Notes under the pieces: generated by a model
Databases searched by the model: none
Seen by the model: the letters and a program-made list of their open reading frames with translations, nothing else
Told to the model about the DNA's origin: nothing
Shown: positions 19,183-29,124 of the stretch, piece after piece
How positions within the stretch are numbered: position 1 is the stretch's first letter
Layout of the letters: the number at the start of each line of letters is the position of its first letter
Position numbers and translations under genes: made by a program
From: Bacteroides zhangwenhongii
GTDB taxonomy: Bacteria; Bacteroidota; Bacteroidia; Bacteroidales; Bacteroidaceae
Length of the DNA: 64,000 bases
NCBI RefSeq assembly: GCF_009193325.2
Contig: NZ_CP059856.1
Location: 3,968,001-4,032,000 of the forward strand
Direction of reading: 5' to 3'

Positions 19183-21462
19183 TCAGTGAGAAGTGGAAGC
19201 CAGAGGTTCGGCAGAAGGTGGGGCTGCCTCCAATGCAGCTCCCCATAACCTGTTTGCCTTGTTACCCATTACTAATTCTAACTTTCCACCTTTCATTATA
19301 TCTTTATGTTCGAACCACGGTTTATTCCATGGTTTACCGTTAAGCATTGCAGACTGAATGTATTTGTTCTCGTCCGAACAGTTTTCAGCTATGATTTCAA
19401 AGGTTTTCCCATTACCTAATGCTATCCTTACATGATTAAATAATGGAGAACCTATATTATAGGTTGGAGAGCCTGGAGTGACTGGATAAAAACCCATTGC
19501 TGAAAATACGACAAATGCACTCATTCCACCACCATCTTCATCACCTGGTACTCCCATCAAGTCGTTACGGAACCATTGCCTCATTAAAGAACGGATTCTT
19601 TTTTGAGTCATCCAAGGTTGACCAGCATAATTATAAAGATAGGGAATATGCAGACAAGGTTCGTTTGCCATTGAGAATTGCCCTACGTTTCCCGTATGAT
19701 CCGGAAGATGAGAATAGAAAGAAAATTTAGCTTCGCCTATTGGTTCTCTAAAAGTCTGATTCAGGTTATCTATAAATTTCTCGCGTCCACCCATCAGCGC
19801 GATCAAATCTGCCGGGTTGTGCTGTACATCCCAACGATAGATCCAGCCATTATTTTCTCCATAATAGTCACGTGCTCCCATACCACCGGAAAAACGGTAG
19901 TCAAAAGGGTAAATAAAGTCTCCTTTGTTGTCGCGAGGGTGGAAAAATCCAGTTTCGGCATTATATACATTGCGGTAGGAATAGGCAATTTTCATAAATT
20001 GTTCGTATTCGCCATTGTATCCGAATGTATGTGCTATTTGTGCCAGACACCAATTATCGTAACAATTACCAAGCATAACAGAGATAGCTTGGCGACGTTC
20101 GAAGCCATGTACACCTAAACATGTTTCTTCTTCACCCGGGTGGAGTGCAGGAAAATATCCGTATTGCTGATAGAAAGAATCGAGCTCTGTTAACGGCCCT
20201 TTCTGCCAAGGTAACAGGGTTTTCTCTGTAATAGCACCCTTACATGCTTTGTATGCTTGTTCTAAATCAATGTCTGTGATTCCCTTGCAGTAAGCATCCC
20301 ATATAGTAGCTACTGCATGATTTCCATTCATACGATGGCTGTCACCCGTTATTTCGGGGAAGGTGGGCATCCATCCGTTGGGCGATTGCTGTGCCATACG
20401 GATAAAAGAACTGACCATCGCACGTTCTTTTTCCGGTTCGATCAGAATCCGTAAAGGATGTACAGCACGATATGTATCCCAAATCCAGTCATCTGTATAA
20501 AAAGGAATTCCACCATCCATATGTATTTGATTGTCAAAAGCGCTGTAATAAGATCCGTCTTCGGATATGTTAATCATTCGTTCGTAAGTTCGATACAGCG
20601 AAGTGTAGAATATTACTTTTTGATCATCTGTCCCACCTTTTATTTCTATTTTTCCCAAAGTTTCGTTCCATATCTTCCGTCCGGTTTCTGCCACCTTATC
20701 TATATCGTACGTGTGGATTTCACGGCGCAGATTTTTCTTTGCTTGTTCTATACTGATAAATGAAATTCCGTATCGAAGAGTGATCTTTTTACAAGAACCG
20801 TAATCAAAGACTATAGCTGCATTTTCTCCGTCTACCCGTTGGCAAGCAGAATTCATTATTCCATTTTGCAAACCACCTTTGGAAATCGCTTCACAGTCTG
20901 ACTCCATAAAAAGATAGATTGTTGTTTTATCATCCAAATACTGACAACCACCTATTCCTTCATTATCTACGAATAAATAACCGTTCCGTGTGTTCAGTAT
21001 AATCTGGCTATTGGCTGCTCCTTCATAAGTAAAAGTATAAATACCGGACTGATAAGAAGGAGCAAAATCAACCAAAATATTATTTTCATCGAGGTAAACC
21101 TGATAATGATAGGGAGATATTTTCTCTCTGTCGTAAGAATAGTCCTGCACGGAAGAAATTCCTTCATTCAGTCCGCAAACAGGACTCAAGTTGAATGCCG
21201 AAGCTCCACGATGACTTGTCACTGCAATTGGAAGTCCATGACACAAATCGGAAGTGAAATCTTTCCGTTCAGGATATACACGCAACATTCCATTAGGCAA
21301 GTGAACTGTCGGATAAGTGGGAAACAATAAATGACTGATATTTCCCATATAAGGATTTACATAATCTACCGGTTCCGTCTTCTCCTTTGCGTAAGAAATG
21401 GATCCCAAAACAAAGAAAGAGAATACTCCAATAATCAACGCTGTCTTTCGTATGCTTTTCAT
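19183..21462 (-). CDS. Divergent GH92 alpha-mannosidase, first gene of the operon
   Basis: A third GH92 of about 759 residues, started at 21462 (MKSIRKTALIIG) to give a clean signal peptide ending near SISYA. It belongs to a different branch from the other two. The usual N-terminal glycine-rich pocket motif is replaced by YVNPYMGNISHLLFPTYPTV, the acid region is GENNGWIYRWD (E536 kept), HGNEP becomes MANEP, and the base region is GDEDGGGMSAF (D641/D643 kept, but Q and W of the common GQMSAW changed). Catalytic acids are present, so activity is expected, but the substrate pocket should differ. It is transcribed directly from the TACTTTTG promoter and SARP-like operator. Confidence 0.9.
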   Translation of the reverse strand: MKSIRKTALIIGVFSFFVLGSISYAKEKTEPVDYVNPYMGNISHLLFPTYPTVHLPNGMLRVYPERKDFTSDLCHGLPIAVTSHRGASAFNLSPVCGLNEGISSVQDYSYDREKISPYHYQVYLDENNILVDFAPSYQSGIYTFTYEGAANSQIILNTRNGYLFVDNEGIGGCQYLDDKTTIYLFMESDCEAISKGGLQNGIMNSACQRVDGENAAIVFDYGSCKKITLRYGISFISIEQAKKNLRREIHTYDIDKVAETGRKIWNETLGKIEIKGGTDDQKVIFYTSLYRTYERMINISEDGSYYSAFDNQIHMDGGIPFYTDDWIWDTYRAVHPLRILIEPEKERAMVSSFIRMAQQSPNGWMPTFPEITGDSHRMNGNHAVATIWDAYCKGITDIDLEQAYKACKGAITEKTLLPWQKGPLTELDSFYQQYGYFPALHPGEEETCLGVHGFERRQAISVMLGNCYDNWCLAQIAHTFGYNGEYEQFMKIAYSYRNVYNAETGFFHPRDNKGDFIYPFDYRFSGGMGARDYYGENNGWIYRWDVQHNPADLIALMGGREKFIDNLNQTFREPIGEAKFSFYSHLPDHTGNVGQFSMANEPCLHIPYLYNYAGQPWMTQKRIRSLMRQWFRNDLMGVPGDEDGGGMSAFVVFSAMGFYPVTPGSPTYNIGSPLFNHVRIALGNGKTFEIIAENCSDENKYIQSAMLNGKPWNKPWFEHKDIMKGGKLELVMGNKANRLWGAALEAAPPSAEPLASTSH

Positions 21463-21489
21463 TCTATTATAATTTATAAAATTGATAAG

Positions 21490-21497
21490 CAAAAGTA
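21490..21497 (-). promoter_or_regulatory. -7 box TACTTTTG of the alpha-mannan operon
   Basis: On the minus strand TACTTTTG matches TAnnTTTG. Transcription from it would start near 21484, giving a leader of about 22 nt before the GH92 ATG at 21462. No -33 TTTG is present, as expected of an activator-dependent promoter. Confidence 0.65.
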
Positions 21498-21507
21498 ATA
21501 TCAGCGT

Positions 21508-21536
21508 CTTAATCAGGTATTAATCACGACTTAATC
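21508..21536 (-). promoter_or_regulatory. Putative SARP-type operator: three GATTAA heptamers at 11-bp intervals
   Basis: On the minus strand GATTAAG (21536-21530), GATTAAT (21525-21519) and GATTAAG (21514-21508) are direct repeats separated by 4-bp spacers, an exact 11-bp period. The last one ends 10 bp upstream of the TACTTTTG box. Actinobacterial SARPs bind heptamer direct repeats with this period about 8 bp from the -10 box, and a SARP-domain regulator is encoded next door. Confidence 0.65.
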
Positions 21537-21677
21537 GACTAAATAAAAAGCTATAATAGGTTATATAAACATTTGAAAAACAACTTTTTAATTCATAATA
21601 TTTATTTTTAAAAAGAAAAGAAGATACTTCCTATACACAAAGATCCTACCTTTCTTTCTAACTATAATTTATTTCTG

Positions 21678-24212
21678 TTAATTGCCTATTATGTCAGTAT
21701 AATTAAAATCTGGTCTTACCCCAAGCACTCGAATATATTCTGCACAGAAATTTTCATAACATTGTTTTGCCAGACCTTTTTTACCTAAATGATAAAGAGC
21801 GTAACACTTATTTTGTATAGCAGTTTCGTCTGTCGAATCACAACTTAACATTGTTTCTGATAACTTCAGTAAAAGCATCAAGTCTTTGCTCTTTTTTACA
21901 AACTCATAAGCATCCAATAACACATCTGATAATAAAATCAGATATTCAGACTTAAATTTATCTGCCCATTCTTCTGTAATATCAGGTAATAACTCTCCTC
22001 TACTCCCTAATTCGGCAATTTTATTTAATAGTCCTACATTTATTTCACTGCCTTCCTTTACCATTCTCAGTAAGTCGCAAATCTCAATATAATCACAATT
22101 CACTGATGAATCTATTGTCATATACCAATAACTGTTCTTATAGGCAATATTGATTCCGCCAATTTCCTTTAATAACAATCGGAGTTTACTTATATTCACA
22201 TTTCTGTTATTAGTAGCATTACTCTTGTCCATATCCGACCAAAATATTTCATTTAGTTGTTCCGAGGTTATGCCATTAGCATTTTTATAGGAATATAACA
22301 ACATATATACAAACAAACTACGTAATATAAGAGTAAATCGAGAAGTTATATCATGCCCTTCCGAATCATTTACCTGAAAACCTCCCAATAAACGAATAAA
22401 AGAGGGCTGAATTAATTCTTTTTCCTTCACTTCTACAGTATAAAATGAGTTTTCATCTCTTCTTACAACATTTTTCTGCTTTCTCTTCCATAATATAACT
22501 AACACTGCCAATGTTCCCCCAATTCCAATAATCAAAATCAACCATATCCAACCTGTTGAATGCTTTTCAGGAACAGATTGAAGTACGTCTGATAAGTGCA
22601 AAACAGGATACCCTAATGTATATACCTCGACACAAGTTTTTCCGATGCCATCCTGATATGCTAAAACAGTAACTAATTCAGTGGTACCTTGATTATAAAA
22701 TAAAGTACAATAAGAACTGGTATCATGAAACTGATATGGTATAGAATCTGCCATATATGTTCGATCTGGTTTTTCAATTCCAAAACAGTTCAATCTGATT
22801 TGAGAAAATGCTCGATCATTAGCAAAAGAAAGTGCATAAATATGCTCTTTATCAAGATCTACTACCATTGCATTTCCAAATGCTTCCACCTTTGCATTAG
22901 AAAAAGTCCACAATTTTTGACTGCTCATCTTCTCAACATCTATGCAATGAAGATCATAATAATTCTCTGGGTTCCCTTCTTGTTTACCAGATTTGCTACC
23001 ATACCCTCCTAACAATAAAACCTTATTATTTCCCAAATATCCCATTGCCGCTAAATAACGAGGTTCAATCAAATGAGCAAGATCCTTTTGCTGCCAAGAT
23101 ATTGAATCAATGGAATGCATGAACAAGACCGAACTATAACGATAAAATCCATAGCCACCAAAAAGTATAACTTTTGCCAAATCAGGAATATAGCAGCTAC
23201 TATGATGCAGATACGAAAGAAGTATATCAGGAATAGCTCTTTCCCATTCATTTTTTTCAAAACTATAACGATTCAGTCGTTCTTGTTCTGCACTATAGGA
23301 AATCAACTCATCATGAACCGAATCATATACTAAACTGGAAGCAGCTGTAAAATAAGGATGCCCAGTATTTACAATAACAGTATCCAATCGTTCCCGTTCT
23401 ATGGAATATTGGTAAATAGTATCCTTTAAGGCTATAAACACCCCCCCATCTGTCGGACGTTGATATGGAGCAAATTGAAGAGAAGTCCCCGGTATAATAA
23501 ACGAAGCTTTTTTTCTCCACCGAATATGATGATCTATTTCCCAAATCCCATTTCGTACTGTAGCCCGGGAAGATTTAACCTCATCATAAACTTCATTATC
23601 TCCATGTTGTAATAAAGTCCATTTTCTCAAGAGTTCTCCTTTCAGATCTAAAATCCTTACATTACGCAAACTCATCGGAGCCACATCTGTACTTGGAAAA
23701 GATTGCCCGGTATGTAACCCAAAAGCTATACGAACATTATTCAATTGCGGCAACTTCACGGGAATACTCCATTCTTTTTCATTTAGAATACAGACAATTA
23801 ATTGCTTTTTATAGTTTAACTTAAGTTCTACTTGAAACCAATCCGAACTATTGAATTTAGGAATCGAATCTAAGTGTGATATATCTACCAGACTTTGATT
23901 TCCTTTCATCAAAAATAATTGGCTGTGGCTCCATCCTTTATTGGACAACAAGTCAATATTTAATGTATCATTTAAAATAACACGAACAATATACCCATAA
24001 TTATGCTCTTCATTGCGCAAATGAACATCAAAACCCAATGAAAAACCATCATGAAAAGAAAGTGGAGTATTCGGAGTTAAATTTAGCTCCGTCCGCTTTT
24101 CCGGAATCACTCTGTGAGCCTGGAAAAAGAGCCCTGTATTTGCCCTAACATACAGGACATTACATAAAAAAAATAACAGTAATATACAAACAATTGTACT
24201 TTTATTATTCAT
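21678..24212 (-). CDS. Membrane-spanning SARP-type regulator (ConA-like/Kelch-like sensor, TM, wHTH-BTAD)
   Basis: An 844-residue one-component regulator. Parts in order: signal peptide (1-24); lectin-like jelly-roll (about 30-200: FSLGFDVHLRN, VRIAFGLHTGQ); Kelch/galactose-oxidase-like propeller (about 235-530: VILFGGYGFYRYSS, VLLLGGYGSKSG); one transmembrane helix (about 553-575) followed by KRKQK; OmpR-type winged helix (about 604-705: FIRLLGGFQV, ITSEQLNEIFW, NVNISKLRLLLKEI); and a C-terminal helical BTAD (about 710-840). This is the DNA-binding plus BTAD layout of SARPs, so the protein probably senses glycan in the periplasm and activates transcription directly, without a kinase. It lies directly upstream of, and on the same strand as, the alpha-mannan operon. 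Domain calls are by eye; the N-terminal folds are less certain than the C-terminal half. Confidence 0.8.
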   Translation of the reverse strand: MNNKSTIVCILLLFFLCNVLYVRANTGLFFQAHRVIPEKRTELNLTPNTPLSFHDGFSLGFDVHLRNEEHNYGYIVRVILNDTLNIDLLSNKGWSHSQLFLMKGNQSLVDISHLDSIPKFNSSDWFQVELKLNYKKQLIVCILNEKEWSIPVKLPQLNNVRIAFGLHTGQSFPSTDVAPMSLRNVRILDLKGELLRKWTLLQHGDNEVYDEVKSSRATVRNGIWEIDHHIRWRKKASFIIPGTSLQFAPYQRPTDGGVFIALKDTIYQYSIERERLDTVIVNTGHPYFTAASSLVYDSVHDELISYSAEQERLNRYSFEKNEWERAIPDILLSYLHHSSCYIPDLAKVILFGGYGFYRYSSVLFMHSIDSISWQQKDLAHLIEPRYLAAMGYLGNNKVLLLGGYGSKSGKQEGNPENYYDLHCIDVEKMSSQKLWTFSNAKVEAFGNAMVVDLDKEHIYALSFANDRAFSQIRLNCFGIEKPDRTYMADSIPYQFHDTSSYCTLFYNQGTTELVTVLAYQDGIGKTCVEVYTLGYPVLHLSDVLQSVPEKHSTGWIWLILIIGIGGTLAVLVILWKRKQKNVVRRDENSFYTVEVKEKELIQPSFIRLLGGFQVNDSEGHDITSRFTLILRSLFVYMLLYSYKNANGITSEQLNEIFWSDMDKSNATNNRNVNISKLRLLLKEIGGINIAYKNSYWYMTIDSSVNCDYIEICDLLRMVKEGSEINVGLLNKIAELGSRGELLPDITEEWADKFKSEYLILLSDVLLDAYEFVKKSKDLMLLLKLSETMLSCDSTDETAIQNKCYALYHLGKKGLAKQCYENFCAEYIRVLGVRPDFNYTDIIGN

Positions 24213-24233
24213 AGATTTTCATTATAAGAGAAA

Positions 24234-24241
24234 CAAAAATA
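24234..24241 (-). promoter_or_regulatory. -7 box TATTTTTG for the SARP-type regulator
   Basis: Plus-strand CAAAAATA gives minus-strand TATTTTTG, 21 bp before the regulator ATG (24212). The predicted leader is about 15 nt. Confidence 0.45.
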
Positions 24242-24406
24242 TAGAATTATTTTTATATTAAATGTTAAATCATTCTTTTTCAAGGTAGCATTGCCAAATT
24301 TCATGTTTCTAGCTTATATGTACCATAAATTAAACCTCTTAAAATTATTAAAACAAGCCTTCCAGGAATACCCATATAAATATTAGGTAGTTTGGTACAA
24401 ATCACG

Positions 24407-24414
24407 TAAATTTG
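24407..24414 (+). promoter_or_regulatory. -7 box TAAATTTG for leuS
   Basis: TAAATTTG matches TAnnTTTG and lies 53 bp before the leuS ATG. A TTTG at 24391 is too close (12 bp) to be a normal -33 box. Confidence 0.45.
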
Positions 24415-24467
24415 TGCCTCAAATTGAAATAACAATATAAATCACTATAAATAAAAACTTTATCACT

Positions 24468-27302
24468 ATGGAGTACAATTTCAGAGAAATTGAAAAGAAG
24501 TGGCAGAAAAGGTGGGTGGAAGAGAAAACCTACCAAGTTAAGGAAGACGATTCAAAGCAAAAATTTTATGTACTAAACATGTTCCCTTACCCGTCAGGAG
24601 CCGGACTACACGTAGGACATCCGTTGGGATACATTGCTTCGGATATTTATGCCCGTTACAAACGACTGCAAGGCTTCAATGTACTCAACCCGATGGGATA
24701 TGACGCATACGGTCTGCCCGCAGAACAATATGCCATCCAGACCGGACAACACCCCGCTATCACTACTGTCAACAATATCAATCGCTACCGCGAACAGTTG
24801 GACAAGATCGGTTTCTCTTTTGACTGGAGCCGTGAAATCCGTACCTGCGATCCGGAATATTATCATTGGACACAATGGGCTTTCCAAAAAATGTTTAATA
24901 GCTACTATTGCAACGATGAACAAAAAGCACGTCCAATCGAAGAACTGGAGAAAGCTTTTGCAAGTCAAGGAACTGCAGGATTGAACGCTGCTTGCAGCGA
25001 AGAACTTAGCTTTACCGCTGAAGAATGGAATGCCAAGAGTGAAAAGGAACAGCAGGAAATCCTGATGAACTATCGCATTGCCTATTTGGGTGAAACGATG
25101 GTAAACTGGTGTGCCGAGCTAGGAACTGTATTGGCAAACGATGAAGTAGTGGACGGGGTCAGCGAACGTGGCGGCTATCCTGTCGTTCAGAAAAAGATGC
25201 GCCAATGGTGTCTGCGTGTATCCGCATACGCACAACGCCTGCTGGACGGATTGGACACTATCGACTGGACTGATTCACTGAAAGAAACTCAAAAGAACTG
25301 GATAGGCCGTTCGGAAGGTGCCGAAATACAATTCAAAGTAAAAGACAGCGATCTTGAATTTACTATCTTTACTACCCGTGCAGATACGATGTTCGGCGTT
25401 ACCTTTATGGTATTGGCTCCGGAAAGCGAACTGGTAGCACAAGTCACTACTCCCGAACAGAAAGCGGAAGTAGATGCTTACCTCGACCGCACCAAGAAAC
25501 GTACGGAGCGCGAACGTATCGCCGACCGTAGCGTTACCGGTGTATTCAGTGGAGCGTATGCCATCAATCCGTTTACCGGTGAAGCAGTACCTATTTGGAT
25601 CAGTGATTACGTATTGGCAGGATATGGAACAGGAGCCATCATGGCTGTACCCGCTCACGATAGCCGCGACTATGCTTTTGCCAAACATTTCGGATTGGAA
25701 ATCCGTCCGTTGGTAGAAGGGTGTGACGTTAGCGAAGAAAGTTTCGATGCAAAAGAAGGTATCGTCTGCAACTCTCCGCGCCCGGACGTAACTCCTTACT
25801 GTGACCTTTCTTTGAACGGATTGACTATCAAAGAAGCCATTGCAACAACCAAGAAATATGTGAAAAACCATAACTTGGGACGTGTGAAAGTAAACTATCG
25901 TTTGCGTGACGCTATCTTCTCACGCCAGCGTTATTGGGGAGAACCGTTCCCTGTCTATTATAAAGACGGAATGCCCTATATGATTGACGAAAGCTGTCTG
26001 CCATTGGAGCTTCCGGAAGTAGCTAAGTTCCTGCCTACCGAAACAGGCGAACCTCCATTGGGTCACGCTACCAAATGGGCGTGGGATACTGTAAACAAAT
26101 GTATCACAGAAAACGAGAAGATCGACAATGTTACCATTTTCCCGTTAGAATTGAATACAATGCCCGGATTTGCCGGTTCTTCCGCTTACTATCTCCGTTA
26201 TATGGATCCACGTAACCACAAAGCATTGGTTGACCCGAAAATAGACCAGTACTGGAAGAACGTAGATCTCTACGTAGGTGGTACCGAACATGCTACCGGA
26301 CACTTGATTTACTCTCGTTTCTGGAATAAATTCCTGCATGATATAAACATTTCCGCTGTAGAAGAACCGTTCCTGAAATTGGTAAATCAAGGCATGATTC
26401 AAGGACGCAGCAATTTTGTATATCGTATCAAAGATACCAATACATTCGTTTCTCTGAATCTGAAAGATCAATATGACGTCACTCCGATCCATGTCGATGT
26501 GAATATCGTATCCAACGACATTCTCGATCTGGATGCATTCAAGGCATGGCGTCCTGAATATGCAACGGCAGAGTTTATTCTGGAAGACGGAAAATACGTT
26601 TGCGGATGGGCAGTTGAAAAGATGAGCAAATCCATGTTCAACGTAGTAAATCCGGATATGATTGTAGACAAATACGGTGCGGATACACTTCGTATGTATG
26701 AAATGTTCTTAGGTCCGGTGGAACAATCCAAACCTTGGGATACCAACGGAATAGACGGGGTACATCGCTTTATCCGTAAATTCTGGTCATTGTTCTACAG
26801 TCGTACAGACGAATATCTGGTAAAGGATGAACCTGCAACGAAAGAGGAACTGAAGAGTTTGCACAAACTGATTAAGAAAGTAACGGGAGACATCGAACAG
26901 TTCTCTTACAATACTTCTATCAGTGCATTCATGATTTGTGTAAATGAGCTTTTCAATCTGAAATGCAGCAAGAAAGAGATATTGGAACAGCTTGTTGTCG
27001 TTCTTGCTCCTTTTGCTCCCCACGTTTGCGAGGAGTTGTGGGATGTACTCGGACACAAAACTTCCGTATGTGATGCCGAATGGCCTGCATACAACGAAGA
27101 ATATCTGAAAGAAGACACAATCAACTATACCATCTCTTTCAACGGAAAGGCACGTTTCAATATGGAATTTGCAGCAGATGAAACATCGGACGCTATTCAA
27201 GCGGCTGTATTGGCTGACGAACGTTCGCAAAAATGGATCGAAGGCAAGACACCGAAAAAGATTATCGTTGTCCCGAAGAAGATTGTAAACGTCGTACTTT
27301 AA
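24468..27302 (+). CDS. leuS: Leucyl-tRNA synthetase
   Basis: A 944-residue class I aminoacyl-tRNA synthetase that charges tRNA-Leu in the cytoplasm. The start [16 protein letters not shown] is typical. Signatures are HVGH at residues 48-51 (HIGH motif), [15 protein letters not shown], the CP1 editing domain ([19 protein letters not shown] and [17 protein letters not shown]), and KMSKS at 718-722. Length is slightly over the bacterial average, as usual in Bacteroidetes. It appears to head a rightward run with the YitT gene and rdgB, although a repeat hairpin separates leuS from the next gene. Confidence 0.98.
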   Translation: MEYNFREIEKKWQKRWVEEKTYQVKEDDSKQKFYVLNMFPYPSGAGLHVGHPLGYIASDIYARYKRLQGFNVLNPMGYDAYGLPAEQYAIQTGQHPAITTVNNINRYREQLDKIGFSFDWSREIRTCDPEYYHWTQWAFQKMFNSYYCNDEQKARPIEELEKAFASQGTAGLNAACSEELSFTAEEWNAKSEKEQQEILMNYRIAYLGETMVNWCAELGTVLANDEVVDGVSERGGYPVVQKKMRQWCLRVSAYAQRLLDGLDTIDWTDSLKETQKNWIGRSEGAEIQFKVKDSDLEFTIFTTRADTMFGVTFMVLAPESELVAQVTTPEQKAEVDAYLDRTKKRTERERIADRSVTGVFSGAYAINPFTGEAVPIWISDYVLAGYGTGAIMAVPAHDSRDYAFAKHFGLEIRPLVEGCDVSEESFDAKEGIVCNSPRPDVTPYCDLSLNGLTIKEAIATTKKYVKNHNLGRVKVNYRLRDAIFSRQRYWGEPFPVYYKDGMPYMIDESCLPLELPEVAKFLPTETGEPPLGHATKWAWDTVNKCITENEKIDNVTIFPLELNTMPGFAGSSAYYLRYMDPRNHKALVDPKIDQYWKNVDLYVGGTEHATGHLIYSRFWNKFLHDINISAVEEPFLKLVNQGMIQGRSNFVYRIKDTNTFVSLNLKDQYDVTPIHVDVNIVSNDILDLDAFKAWRPEYATAEFILEDGKYVCGWAVEKMSKSMFNVVNPDMIVDKYGADTLRMYEMFLGPVEQSKPWDTNGIDGVHRFIRKFWSLFYSRTDEYLVKDEPATKEELKSLHKLIKKVTGDIEQFSYNTSISAFMICVNELFNLKCSKKEILEQLVVVLAPFAPHVCEELWDVLGHKTSVCDAEWPAYNEEYLKEDTINYTISFNGKARFNMEFAADETSDAIQAAVLADERSQKWIEGKTPKKIIVVPKKIVNVVL

Positions 27303-27308
27303 TTTGTC

Positions 27309-27386
27309 TCACCACAGATTACACGGATTTACACAGATAAATCACGAATTAATAAATCTGTGATAATCTGCGGTAATCTGTGGTGA
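27309..27386. repeat. CACAGATTAC-type intergenic inverted repeat
   Basis: The left arm begins TCACCACAGATTAC and the right arm ends GTAATCTGTGGTGA, with internal copies of the GATTACAC/GATAATCT theme. The whole element folds into a long imperfect hairpin between leuS and the YitT gene. From memory, similar CACAGATTACACAGATT sequences recur between genes in many Bacteroides genomes. It could attenuate read-through. Confidence 0.75.
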
Positions 27387-27409
27387 AACTATCATATAAA
27401 TCTACTTTT

Positions 27410-28321
27410 ATGTATAAACTGGAAAAGGCGGAATTAATGAGAGAAGTGAAAGATTATATCTACATTACTCTCGGATTGATAAGTTATTCTTTGGGATGGG
27501 CGGCATTCTTACTACCCTACCAGATAACGACCGGTGGAACTACCGGTATCGGAGCTATTATTTATTATGCAACCGGATTTCCGATCCAATGGTCATATTT
27601 TATTATCAATGCAGTTCTGATGACATTTGCCATCCGTATGCTAGGTCCCCGATTCAGTATAAAGACTACATACGCCATCTTTATGCTGACATTCCTGCTT
27701 TGGCTTTTTCAGTTGATAGTCAACAATTATGTAGTGGCACCGGATATGACACTGGACGGCAAACCGTTATTGCTTGGACCCGGACAAGATTTCATGGCTT
27801 GTATTATCGGAGCAGCCATGTGCGGTGTAGGTTTGGGCATCACTTTCAATTATAACGGAAGTACCGGTGGAACGGATATCATTGCAGCCATCGTCAACAA
27901 ATACAAAGATGTATCACTCGGAAGAATGATCATGATCTGTGACGTAGTTATCATCAGTTCCTGCTACTTTATATTCCATGACTGGCGCCGTGTTATCTTT
28001 GGTTTTGTCACACTGTTCATTATTGGTGTCGTATTAGACTGGATTATCAACAGTGCCCGTCAATCGGTTCAATTTCTTATCTTCTCAAAAAAATACGATG
28101 AAATAGCCGACCATATCATAAAAGATACCAATCGTGGGGTAACGGTACTCGACGGCACCGGATGGTATAGTAAAGGCGATGTAAAAGTATTGGTGGTACT
28201 CGCCAAGAAACGCCAGTCATTAGACATCTTCCGCATGGTAAAACGTATCGACCCGAATGCATTTATCTCACAAAGTTCCGTTATCGGAGTATATGGAGAA
28301 GGATTCGACAAGTTGAAATAA
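27410..28321 (+). CDS. YitT-family membrane protein (DUF161 + DUF2179)
   Basis: About 303 residues. The ATG at 27410 (MYKLEKAELMREVKDYIYI) is chosen because the longer GTG frame starts inside the repeat hairpin. Five to six hydrophobic helices follow, including ITLGLISYSLGWAAFLLPYQ, the signature TTGGTTGIGAIIYY, and GLGITFNYNGSTGGTDIIAA. The C-terminal cytoplasmic DUF2179 domain contains ITKDTNRGVTVLDG-like IIKDTNRGVTVLDG and GWYSKGDVKVLVV. The family is conserved in bacteria, sits in the inner membrane and has no agreed substrate. It is followed 42 nt later by rdgB, so the two may be co-transcribed. Confidence 0.9.
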   Translation: MYKLEKAELMREVKDYIYITLGLISYSLGWAAFLLPYQITTGGTTGIGAIIYYATGFPIQWSYFIINAVLMTFAIRMLGPRFSIKTTYAIFMLTFLLWLFQLIVNNYVVAPDMTLDGKPLLLGPGQDFMACIIGAAMCGVGLGITFNYNGSTGGTDIIAAIVNKYKDVSLGRMIMICDVVIISSCYFIFHDWRRVIFGFVTLFIIGVVLDWIINSARQSVQFLIFSKKYDEIADHIIKDTNRGVTVLDGTGWYSKGDVKVLVVLAKKRQSLDIFRMVKRIDPNAFISQSSVIGVYGEGFDKLK

Positions 28322-28363
28322 TCAGTTGATTGTTATTGAATAACTCTATTGAAATAAAAAAGA

Positions 28364-28948
28364 ATGATGAAACGCAAACTTGTATTTGCCACTAACAATG
28401 CCCATAAACTGGAAGAGGTAGCAGCCATTTTGGGAGATCAAATAGAATTGTTAAGCCTGAATGATATCGATTGCCACACAGATATTCCCGAAACAGCCGA
28501 TACATTGGAAGGAAATGCGTTGCTGAAATCTTCCTTTATCTACAACAACTACGGTTTGAACTGCTTTGCGGACGACACCGGTCTGGAAGTGGAAGCATTA
28601 GGTGGAGCTCCCGGAGTCTATTCCGCACGTTATGCAGGTGGAGAAGGACATGACGCGCAAGCCAATATGCTTAAACTGCTCCACGAGTTAGAAGGAAAGG
28701 AAAATCGCAAAGCACAGTTCCGTACTGCTATCTCATTGATATTGGACGGTAAGAATTATCTTTTCGAAGGAATAATAAAAGGCGAGATAATCAAAGAGAA
28801 ACGGGGTGAATCAGGCTTTGGATATGATCCTGTCTTTCAACCGGAAGGTTATGACAAGACTTTTGCCGAACTAGGAAATGATATAAAAAACAAAATAAGT
28901 CACCGTGCATTAGCCATACAAAAGCTCTGTGAGTTCTTACAACGCTAA
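28364..28948 (+). CDS. rdgB: XTP/dITP diphosphatase (HAM1/RdgB)
   Basis: A 194-residue house-cleaning pyrophosphatase that hydrolyses non-canonical purine triphosphates (XTP, dITP) to monophosphates. Signatures are [15 protein letters not shown] at the N-terminus, [10 protein letters not shown], the active-site run [20 protein letters not shown] followed by ARYAGG, and GFGYDPVF. Length is normal. There are two adjacent ATGs at 28364 and 28367; either could serve. Confidence 0.96.
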   Translation: MMKRKLVFATNNAHKLEEVAAILGDQIELLSLNDIDCHTDIPETADTLEGNALLKSSFIYNNYGLNCFADDTGLEVEALGGAPGVYSARYAGGEGHDAQANMLKLLHELEGKENRKAQFRTAISLILDGKNYLFEGIIKGEIIKEKRGESGFGYDPVFQPEGYDKTFAELGNDIKNKISHRALAIQKLCEFLQR

Positions 28949-29063
28949 TAATCCATATTCCAACAATATATAAAGCACAGTAATTCACTCTGCTTGCTCA
29001 TTAATTATATACTTCATACATCACGAAAAAGAAGTTTATAAATGCGGAGTTGGTAGTACAGCC

Positions 29064-29105
29064 AGTAAAGATAAAATAACCTGCAAAGACTATTTTATCT
29101 TTACT
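29064..29105. terminator. Bidirectional AT-rich hairpin between rdgB and the GH36 gene
   Basis: AGTAAAGATAAAATA (29064-29078) pairs perfectly with 29091-29105 around a 12-nt loop, followed by TTTT on the plus strand. The convergent genes rdgB and GH36 end on either side. Confidence 0.7.
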
Positions 29106-29124
29106 TTTAATATTCTCCTATATT

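Noticed and set aside
24391..24414. Complete -33/-7 promoter for leuS using TTTG at 24391
   Set aside because: The spacer is only 12 bp instead of 19-21, so only the -7 box was kept.
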